Positions 6,402-12,140 of a stretch of 14,061 bases of DNA are shown piece after piece. Within the stretch, counting starts at the first letter, position 1; the number at the start of each line of letters is the position of its first letter. Source of the DNA: JBFGCM01 sp041581135 (GTDB taxonomy: Bacteria > Actinomycetota > Acidimicrobiia > Spongiisociales > UBA5794). The notes below the pieces were generated by a model. The model did not search any database, was not told where the DNA came from, and saw only the letters and a list, made by a program, of their open reading frames with translations. Both the position numbers and the translations under genes were made by a program. The stretch lies in the NCBI GenBank assembly GCA_041581135.1, contig JBFGCM010000095.1, positions 1 to 14,061 on the forward strand. Reading direction: 5' to 3'.

Positions 6402-7229
6402 TCACTCCCCGGTGAACTCGGGGGGTCGCTTCTCGATGAAGGCCGCAGCTGCCTCGCCGAGGTCGTTCGATTGCAGGTACGCCGCGTTCCACAGCGCCAC
6501 GTAGTCGAGGGCCTCGTCGACCGAGCGGTTGGCCGTGGCCCGCAGCACCGCCTTCGCCCCTTGCACGGCGAGAGGTGAATTGGCGGCGATCTCGTGGGCC
6601 ATCGCCAGCGCCTCCTTCTGCACGGTGTCGGCGTCTGGGTAGACCCGGGACACCAAGCCCATCTCGTGGGCCTCGGCGGCGTCGAAGTCCTTTCCGGTGT
6701 ACACGAGCTCGGCCACCCGGCCCGGATCGACGATCTTGGGGAGGCGTTGCAACGTGCCGACGTCGGCCACCATGGCCAGCTTGGTCTCCCGAACCGAGAA
6801 CACGGCGTCCTCGGCGGCGAGGCGGATGTCGCATGCCGTGATCATGTCGATGCCACCACCGAGGCAGTAGCCGTGGATGGCCACGATGACCGGCTTGGGA
6901 CACTCGGCGATGGCGGTGAAGGTGCGCTGCAACTTCTTGATCTCTGCCATCGATGCCATCCGCCGGTTCACCGCGGAGCCTTCGTCACCGCCGATGCCGG
7001 TGGCGAGCTTGGGACCGAACGCCACCAGGTCGAGCCCGACGGTGAGGGCTTTGCCCCTTCCGGCGATGACCACGGCGCGAACCTCGGAGTCGGCGCCGAG
7101 GGCGTCCATGATGTCGGGCAGCTCTGCCCAGAACTCGTGGCCCATGGCGTTGAGCTTGTCGGCTCTGTCGAGCCACACGACGGCAACGTGCCCGTCGCGT
7201 TCCACGGTGATGACGGATGATTCGATCAT
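6402..7229 (-). CDS. Crotonase-family enzyme, probable delta3,5-delta2,4-dienoyl-CoA isomerase
   Basis: Enoyl-CoA hydratase/isomerase superfamily, 275 residues, normal length. The region IHGYCLGGGIDMITACDIR (118-136) carries an oxyanion-hole glycine, and ADVGTLQRLPKIV (155-167) closely resembles ECH1-type dienoyl-CoA isomerases. The three acids known to matter in rat ECH1 (D176, E196, D204) correspond to D128, E148 and D156 here, with identical spacing of 20 and 8. That supports isomerisation of 3,5-dienoyl-CoA to 2,4-dienoyl-CoA in beta-oxidation of odd-position unsaturated fatty acids, rather than simple hydration. The start at 7229 fits the usual crotonase N-terminus. No strong Shine-Dalgarno is seen, and an in-frame GTG two codons upstream is possible. 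The frame stays open far upstream into the antisense of the MFS gene, which is an artefact. No other beta-oxidation gene is adjacent; inverted repeat copies flank it on both sides. Confidence 0.92.
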   Translation of the reverse strand: MIESSVITVERDGHVAVVWLDRADKLNAMGHEFWAELPDIMDALGADSEVRAVVIAGRGKALTVGLDLVAFGPKLATGIGGDEGSAVNRRMASMAEIKKLQRTFTAIAECPKPVIVAIHGYCLGGGIDMITACDIRLAAEDAVFSVRETKLAMVADVGTLQRLPKIVDPGRVAELVYTGKDFDAAEAHEMGLVSRVYPDADTVQKEALAMAHEIAANSPLAVQGAKAVLRATANRSVDEALDYVALWNAAYLQSNDLGEAAAAFIEKRPPEFTGE

Positions 7230-7252
7230 GGTCACCAGCGTACTGCGAGGCA

Positions 7253-7287
7253 CCAGAAGCCAGACGCCGGACGCCAGAAGCCAGATC
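7253..7287 (-). repeat. Heptanucleotide tract (AAGCCAG/ACGCCAG-type) in element copy 2
   Basis: On the plus strand the units are CCAG, AAGCCAG, ACGCCGG, ACGCCAG, AAGCCAG, then ATC. On the minus strand these are CTGGCTT and CTGGCGT units, the same family as the tract at 6321-6351. Confidence 0.9.
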
Positions 7288-7335
7288 AGACGAGGACCTC
7301 GCCTTGCGCAGCGAACTCGCAGGCTCGCCACGGGA

Positions 7336-7356
7336 AGTCCGAATTCCGATGTCCGA
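7336..7356 (-). repeat. Second heptanucleotide tract (NNTCCGA-type) in element copy 2
   Basis: Three consecutive units, AGTCCGA, ATTCCGA and TGTCCGA, keep a 7-bp period but a different core (TCGGA on the minus strand) from the CTGGC tracts. It occupies the position held by the CTGGC tract in copy 1, just before the conserved CGTGGCGAGCCTGCGAGTTC block. Confidence 0.8.
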
Positions 7357-7531
7357 TACCTGGGTTGCCGTCCCGCAATGGGACCGGCCCAGCGCTGCGT
7401 TCGGCTAGGGAGGAGCCGAATCTTGGCCACGGCACGCGATTGTCGCCACCGTAAGTACGCGCCAGCGAGCCTGCGTGACTTGAACGTCCCCCGGAGGGAC
7501 AAGCACAGCGAGCGCTGCGAGCGATCTCTCT

Positions 7532-8794
7532 CTACCCGCGGCCGCCGGCCAGCGCGGCTGCTGCCGGGGAGCGCTTGAGCAGGACCATCGCCCAGATGCC
7601 GAGCGCCGGGCCGATGGCCAGCAATGGGAAGGCCCACTGCCAGGTCCACGCCTCGGCGAGCACGGGTACGCCCCGGATCGTGATCAGCGTGAGCAAGAAC
7701 CCCACCGCGGTTTGCAGGGTGAGGGCGGTGCCCCGATCGGCGTCGTCTGCCGTCTCGGTGACCATGGTCGAGAACTGGGCCGAGTCGGCGACCACGCTGA
7801 GGCCCCAGACCAGGAACACGGGCACCACGATCCACGGTGAGACGCCGAACAGCAGGGGGGTGAGCAGGCCGCAGGTTCCCGACACCGCCATGGCGCCGCC
7901 GGCGACCAGGGTTCGGCCGTACCGATCTGCCCAGTGCCCGGCGAGCCAGGCACCGATGCCGCCGATCCCGATCACGAAGAACGTCGCCGTCGGCACCCAT
8001 CCGTCGCCGTATCCGCCTTCTGCCGCGGAAGCCGCCAGGAACGCCGCCGTCCACGTCCACATGGCGTACAGCTCCCACATGTGCCCGAGGTACCCGTAGG
8101 TGGAGAGCCGCACCCCCCGGTTGCGCACCACCGATCCGACCCGCTCCCACGAGAACCTGCTGGGCGGCGTCTCGTACGGGCCGTCGGCAACGGTCACCGC
8201 CATCACCGCGGCGCCGATCGCCGCCAGCAGCGATGCTCCCAACACCACTCCGCGCCAATCGAATCCGATGCCTCGAATGAGATGCGGTCCGGCGCTACCG
8301 ACGGTCAGTGCACCCACCAGCACCCCGAGCGCCATGCCCCGGCCCCGGGTGAACCACCCGGCCATCACTTTCAGGCCGCTCGGGTAGACGCCGGCGAGGG
8401 CGATGCCGGTGAGGAGGCGGAGACCCATCGCCACCAGGACGTCGTCACCGTCCAGCGTCACCAGCAGCGCGTTGGCCGTGAGCCCGGCAGTGGCCGAGAG
8501 CACGAAGAGTCGACGGCTGGGCACGATGTCGGCCACGTTGAACACGGCCGAGGTGACCGCGCCGATCACGAAGCCGATCTGCACCGCGATCGTGAGTCCG
8601 GCCGTCTGGCCGGAGTCGAGGCCCCACACCTGCTCGAGCTGCGGGGCCACCGCCGACGCCGAGAACCACAGGGTCAGCACCAGCAACTGGCTACCGGCGA
8701 TTCCGAGCAGGGCGCGCCGCTGGCCGGCGACGAGCTCCGGGTCGGCGGCGGGCGTGGCCATTCCGTCGCGCAACCGTCGCCGCCGGCGTGACAT
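7532..8794 (-). CDS. Major facilitator superfamily transporter, substrate unknown
   Basis: About 420 residues with roughly 12 hydrophobic segments in two halves, separated by a hydrophilic stretch (about 202-230, PYETPPSRFSWERVG). MFS loop motifs are visible as NVADIVPSRR (86-95, between TM2 and TM3) and GHWADRYGR (286-294, between TM8 and TM9). A 12-TM inner-membrane, ion-coupled carrier is expected; nothing in the sequence fixes the substrate. The chosen ATG (8794) lies 5 nt after the purM stop with GAGGGG just before it. An ATG at 8761 (409 residues), omitting a run of five arginines, is the main alternative. A start further upstream (8851) would overlap purM by 52 nt and is unlikely. It is the last gene of the purine cluster and may be co-transcribed with purM. 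The match to a nucleobase or nucleoside carrier is not evident. Confidence 0.9.
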   Translation of the reverse strand: MSRRRRRLRDGMATPAADPELVAGQRRALLGIAGSQLLVLTLWFSASAVAPQLEQVWGLDSGQTAGLTIAVQIGFVIGAVTSAVFNVADIVPSRRLFVLSATAGLTANALLVTLDGDDVLVAMGLRLLTGIALAGVYPSGLKVMAGWFTRGRGMALGVLVGALTVGSAGPHLIRGIGFDWRGVVLGASLLAAIGAAVMAVTVADGPYETPPSRFSWERVGSVVRNRGVRLSTYGYLGHMWELYAMWTWTAAFLAASAAEGGYGDGWVPTATFFVIGIGGIGAWLAGHWADRYGRTLVAGGAMAVSGTCGLLTPLLFGVSPWIVVPVFLVWGLSVVADSAQFSTMVTETADDADRGTALTLQTAVGFLLTLITIRGVPVLAEAWTWQWAFPLLAIGPALGIWAMVLLKRSPAAAALAGGRG

Positions 8795-8799
8795 TCCCC

Positions 8800-9813
8800 T
8801 CAGACCAACCTGACGCTGCGCGGTCCCAGCTCGATCTCGCCGATCTGCCATGCCTCGTGGCCGGAAGCGCCGAACGAGGCGATGACGCGCTCGGCGTGCC
8901 GGCGGGCGGTGACCGTCACGAACCCGATCCCCATGTTGAAGGTGCGGAACATCTCGTCGTGGCTGATGCCGCCTACTTCGGCAACAGCGTCGAAAACCGC
9001 CGGTGGCGTCCAGGTGGCGGTGTCGATCGCCGCCATCACCCCCTCGGGCAGGACCCGGACCAGGTTGCCGGCGATACCGCCGCCGGTGATGTGGGCCAGG
9101 CCGGCGATCGGTATGCGGAGGAGCGCCTCCAGCACGGCAGGGGCGTAGATCACCGACGGCGCCAGCACCGCTTCGGCGACCGTTCGACCGGTGCCCGGCA
9201 GCTCGGCATCGAGCCCGAGTCGGTCCACGACGGCGGTACGGACCAGGGAGAACCCGTTCGAGCGCAGGTTGGGGCTGGCCACGCCGATGACGGCGTCCCC
9301 GGCACCGATGCCCTCCCCGGTGACCTCCTCACCTGCATCGACGACTCCCAGAGCCGCCGCCGCCAGATCGAACTCGTCCGGCTCCATCACTCCCGGGTGC
9401 TCCGCGGTCTCACCCCCGAGCAAGGCGACCCCGGCCTCGGAGCAGGCCGCAGCAATCGACCGCACGAGGGGTTCCAGCCGATCGGGGTCGAGCTGCCCCA
9501 CTGCGAGGTAGTCGGTGAGGGCCAGCGGCCGGGCGCCGACGGCGGCGAGGTCGTCCACGCACATGGCGACCAGGTCGTAGCCCAGGCCCTCGATCATCCC
9601 GGCGCGCCGTGCGACCTCGGCCTTGGTGCCGACGCCGTCGGTGGTCATCATCAGCACCGGGTCGGCGTAGCCGGGCGGCAACTTGATACCGGCGGCGAAG
9701 CCCCCGAACCCACCGACGACGAGGCGTCCCCAGGTGGAGGTGACGGCCGGCCGGATGCGCTCGACGAGGCGGTCTGCGGCGTCCAGGTCGACGCCGGCAT
9801 CGCGGTAGGTCAC
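8800..9813 (-). CDS. purM: Phosphoribosylformylglycinamidine cyclo-ligase (AIR synthetase)
   Basis: Step 5 of purine synthesis: ATP-dependent ring closure of FGAM to aminoimidazole ribotide (EC 6.3.3.1), cytoplasmic. The 337 residues match the usual length of about 345. Family motifs are TTDGVGTK (57-64), MCVDDLAAVGARPLALTDYLAVG (84-106, split here by its position in the N-terminal domain), LLGGETAEHPG (131-141), SPNLRSNGFSLVR and HITGGGIAGNLVRVLP. The start is GTG, and the GTGA overlap with the purF stop (9810-9813) indicates translational coupling and makes this start very likely. PurM belongs to the same ATP-binding superfamily as PurL, also in this cluster. Confidence 0.98.
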   Translation of the reverse strand: MTYRDAGVDLDAADRLVERIRPAVTSTWGRLVVGGFGGFAAGIKLPPGYADPVLMMTTDGVGTKAEVARRAGMIEGLGYDLVAMCVDDLAAVGARPLALTDYLAVGQLDPDRLEPLVRSIAAACSEAGVALLGGETAEHPGVMEPDEFDLAAAALGVVDAGEEVTGEGIGAGDAVIGVASPNLRSNGFSLVRTAVVDRLGLDAELPGTGRTVAEAVLAPSVIYAPAVLEALLRIPIAGLAHITGGGIAGNLVRVLPEGVMAAIDTATWTPPAVFDAVAEVGGISHDEMFRTFNMGIGFVTVTARRHAERVIASFGASGHEAWQIGEIELGPRSVRLV

Positions 9814-11222
9814 CGTTGGTCCTCGAGCGAGAACTTGGCGTCGGCGAGCGGCACCGTCGTGGGGTAGTCACCGGAGAGGCAGGCAGTGCAGAACGTGTTG
9901 GCGGCCAAGCCGGTGGCGGCGATGAGCGCGTCGAGTTCGAGGTAGGCCAGCGTGTCCAGATCGAGATACTCCTCCAGCTCCCCGATCGACCGGTCGGCGG
10001 CGAGCAAGGTGCTGCGGTCGCCGGTGTCCATGCCGTAGAAGCATGGCCAGCGGTAGGGGGGCGACGACACCCGCATGTGGACCTCGGAGGCGCCGGCATC
10101 GCGCACCATCGAGATGAGCTGCTTGGTGGTGGAACCCCGGACGATCGAGTCGTCGACGAGCACCACACGTCGGCCCTCCAGCTCCTGGCGCATGGGGTTG
10201 AGCTTCATGCGGATGCCCTGGTCCCGCATCGACTGCGCCGGCGAGATGAAGGTCCGCCCCACGTACCGGTTCTTCACCAGACCGTCGCGGAAGGGAATGC
10301 CTGAGACCGCGGCGTACCCCTGTGCGGCGGGGATTCCGGACTCGGGGACCGGTACCACCACATCGGCGTCCACCGGCAACTGACGGGCCAGGTGCTCGCC
10401 CATGCGGCGGCGCGCCGCGTGGATGTTGCGTCCCTTGATGTTGGAATCGGGCCGGGCGAAGTACACGAACTCGAAAAGGCACAGCGACGACCTCATCGGC
10501 TCGAACGGGGATCGGGAGCGGACCCCGGTGTCGTCGATCACCACCATCTCGCCGGGTTCGATCTCGCGGAAGAAGCTGGCGCCGATGATGTCGAACGCCG
10601 ACGTCTCGGAGGCCAGCACCCATCCGGAACCGAGTTTGCCCAGCACCAAAGGACGGAACCCCGCGGCGTCGCGCACGCCGATGAGCTGATCCCGCCCCAG
10701 GATGGTGAGTGTGGCGGCACCCTCGAATCCGGGCAGAGTCTCCATCAGGGCCGCTTCGAGCGATGCATCGTTCTTGACCATGTGCTGTGCAATGGCCTCG
10801 GTCATGAGCTCCGAGTCGGTGGTGGCGAACAGCTTGCCCACCTCGGTCGCCAGCTCCGAGGTGTTGGTGAGATTGCCGTTGTGGGCCAGAGCGATGCCGT
10901 CGCTCTCCACCTGCCGGTAGGTGGGTTGGGCGTTCTCCCACACCGACGAGCCGGTGGTCGAGTATCGGGTATGGCCGATGGCCACGTGACCGGTCAGGCT
11001 GGCCAGGGTGGGCTCGTCGAACACCTGAGCGACCAGCCCGAGGTCCTTGTAGACGGTGAGGGTGGTGCCATCAGAGACCGCGATGCCGGCACTCTCCTGG
11101 CCACGGTGCTGGAGGGCGAACAGCCCGAAGTAGGTGAGTCGGGCGACTTCTTCCCCCGGCGCGTACACGCCGAAGACGCCGCACGCCTCGCGCGGTTTGT
11201 CGCTGGGATCGGGCTCCGGCAT
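9810..11222 (-). CDS. purF: Amidophosphoribosyltransferase
   Basis: First committed step of purine synthesis: PRPP plus glutamine gives 5-phosphoribosylamine (EC 2.4.2.14). 470 residues. A short propeptide of 13 residues precedes the N-terminal nucleophile C14 in EACGVFGVY, which should be exposed by self-processing as in the Bacillus subtilis enzyme. Glutaminase-domain motifs include ALQHRGQESAGI (36-47) and GHTRYSTTG (83-91). The PRPP loop is VVLVDDSIVRGSTTK (353-367). Four cysteines at the Fe-S ligand positions of the Bacillus-type enzyme are present (C248, C394, C445, C448), so a 4Fe-4S cluster is expected. The ATG at 11222 is chosen because GGAG lies 5 nt upstream and the frame before it runs into the rhomboid gene. 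Its stop overlaps the purM GTG by 4 nt. Feedback inhibition by purine nucleotides is typical of the family. Confidence 0.98.
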   Translation of the reverse strand: MPEPDPSDKPREACGVFGVYAPGEEVARLTYFGLFALQHRGQESAGIAVSDGTTLTVYKDLGLVAQVFDEPTLASLTGHVAIGHTRYSTTGSSVWENAQPTYRQVESDGIALAHNGNLTNTSELATEVGKLFATTDSELMTEAIAQHMVKNDASLEAALMETLPGFEGAATLTILGRDQLIGVRDAAGFRPLVLGKLGSGWVLASETSAFDIIGASFFREIEPGEMVVIDDTGVRSRSPFEPMRSSLCLFEFVYFARPDSNIKGRNIHAARRRMGEHLARQLPVDADVVVPVPESGIPAAQGYAAVSGIPFRDGLVKNRYVGRTFISPAQSMRDQGIRMKLNPMRQELEGRRVVLVDDSIVRGSTTKQLISMVRDAGASEVHMRVSSPPYRWPCFYGMDTGDRSTLLAADRSIGELEEYLDLDTLAYLELDALIAATGLAANTFCTACLSGDYPTTVPLADAKFSLEDQR

Positions 11223-11227
11223 CGGCA

Positions 11228-11231
11228 CTCC
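11228..11231 (-). promoter_or_regulatory. Ribosome binding site deciding the purF start
   Basis: On the minus strand GGAG is followed by TGCCG and the ATG at 11222. It lies in the 22-nt gap after the rhomboid stop and excludes longer starts inside the rhomboid gene. Confidence 0.75.
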
Positions 11232-11244
11232 GCGAGTGTAGGCG

Positions 11245-12108
11245 TCAGAGGGTGAGCACCACGATGACCGACGCCACGATGAATAGGGTGGCGATGGCGG
11301 TGCGAATGGCCACGGCGTTGGGTCGGCCTCTGGCGAACTGGCTCCACAGCCAGGCGATGGCGAGCCCGGCGCCAAGGCCGCCGAGGTGGGCTTGCCAGGC
11401 GATGTTGGGGATGATGAACGGCAGGGCCAGGTTGATGAGGATCAGTACACCGAACTGGTTGAACGCGGCGCGGCCGGCCGGCGTGTGGCGGATCTTCCAG
11501 TAGACGAAGAGCCACGCCCCGAAGAGACCGAAGATGGCACCCGAGGCTCCTACGGCGCCCGGCGCAGTGACACCTGTCATGACGAAGTAGGCGGCGCCTC
11601 CCGCTCCGGCACATGCCACGTACATGGCGGCGAACGCCGGCGTGCCCACCTGGCTCTCGAGGCGGGGACCCAACAGGTACAGGATGTACATGTTGAAGAA
11701 GATGTGGATGAGCCCGCCATGGACCAGGGCCGCGGTGAAGATGCGCCACCACTCGCCGCCGTCGATGAAGAAGTTGATCTGCACCAGGTTGTTGACGAAC
11801 TCCTGGGCGGCGCCGGTGGTGTCGAGGACGTAGATACCGACCACGGCGGCGATCATCCCGAACGTGAACGGCGTGTCCTGCCACGTCACCTGGCTGCGCA
11901 CGACGCGACGGCCGTCGATCACCCGGTTGCGGCCGATGGGTTTGGCGCATTCGGGGCACTTCTGGCCCACCACGGCGTCGTGGGAGCACTCCACACAGAT
12001 GGGCCGGCCGCACTCGTTGCAGGACAGCCCGGTGGGTACGGTGGGGTGCCGGTAGCAGACGGGCTGGGCGGCGGGCACGGTGGACTCGTGAGCGTGCTCA
12101 TCAGACAT
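11245..12108 (-). CDS. Rhomboid-family intramembrane serine protease with N-terminal zinc-binding domain
   Basis: 287 residues. The soluble N-terminus has a B-box-like metal-binding pattern: C18/H21, C30/C33, C38/C41 and C51/C54. A membrane domain follows with about seven helices (roughly 84-100, 130-147, 158-178, 184-204, 219-236, 240-255, 265-287). Rhomboid active-site features are complete: HGGLIHIFFN (H135 and N139, oxyanion region), the nucleophile S189 in GASGAIFG, and the general-base H241 in AHLGG. It should cleave transmembrane substrates within the cytoplasmic membrane; the substrate is unknown. The extra helix after the catalytic His suggests a 6+1 topology. The ATG at 12108 is preferred, with AGGTGG just upstream; a GTG at 12114 is in frame. 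It sits 32 bp after purL and 22 bp before purF, so it is probably transcribed with the purine genes although it has no known role in that pathway. Confidence 0.95.
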   Translation of the reverse strand: MSDEHAHESTVPAAQPVCYRHPTVPTGLSCNECGRPICVECSHDAVVGQKCPECAKPIGRNRVIDGRRVVRSQVTWQDTPFTFGMIAAVVGIYVLDTTGAAQEFVNNLVQINFFIDGGEWWRIFTAALVHGGLIHIFFNMYILYLLGPRLESQVGTPAFAAMYVACAGAGGAAYFVMTGVTAPGAVGASGAIFGLFGAWLFVYWKIRHTPAGRAAFNQFGVLILINLALPFIIPNIAWQAHLGGLGAGLAIAWLWSQFARGRPNAVAIRTAIATLFIVASVIVVLTL

Positions 12109-12110
12109 GA

Positions 12111-12116
12111 CCACCT
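12111..12116 (-). promoter_or_regulatory. Ribosome binding site of the rhomboid gene
   Basis: On the minus strand AGGTGG precedes the ATG at 12108; the AGG core is 5 nt from the start. This favours ATG 12108 over the GTG at 12114, which would overlap the site. Confidence 0.55.
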
Positions 12117-12140
12117 ACGGTACTCGGCAGAGGTTCGTAC

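Larger units (their letters stand above)
7251..7512 (-). repeat. Noncoding repeat element, copy 2 (inverted relative to copy 1)
   Basis: Read on the minus strand it begins about 20 nt after the MFS stop codon with GTGCTTGTCCCTCCGG. It follows copy 1 block by block up to AGGTCCTCG (near 7293-7301) and then adds its own heptad tract. It contains GTCCC/GGGAC (7486-7500; 5-bp stem, 5-nt loop) and the conserved TTCGGCT/AGCCGAA hairpin (7400-7406 with 7414-7420). A further short GTCCC/GGGAC stem lies near 7370-7385. The 302-nt space between the crotonase start (7229) and the MFS stop (7532) is almost entirely this element. Its left end adjoins the crotonase start, so it may also hold that gene's promoter, but none is recognisable. 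Confidence 0.85.

Noticed and set aside
6321..7356. CRISPR array or tandem minisatellite locus
   Set aside because: Units are only 7 bp, contiguous and without spacers; no cas genes nearby.
6160..7531. Insertion sequence or composite transposon around the crotonase gene
   Set aside because: No transposase, no defined terminal inverted repeats and no target-site duplication seen; the copies are diverged. Reported instead as a repeat element of unknown kind.
6402..8258. Crotonase frame extended to 618 codons
   Set aside because: The extra N-terminal part is the antisense of the MFS gene plus translated repeat element (LASGVWLL-type from heptads). Family alignment places the start at 7229.
9810..9813. 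Overlap of purF stop and purM GTG as an anomaly
   Set aside because: A 4-nt overlap is an ordinary arrangement for coupled translation in an operon.
8788..9867. Long plus-strand frame opposite purM
   Set aside because: Low-complexity Gly/His/Asp/Arg composition and full overlap with a certain gene; a shadow frame. The same holds for plus-strand frames opposite carbamate kinase, the aminotransferase, purF and purL.
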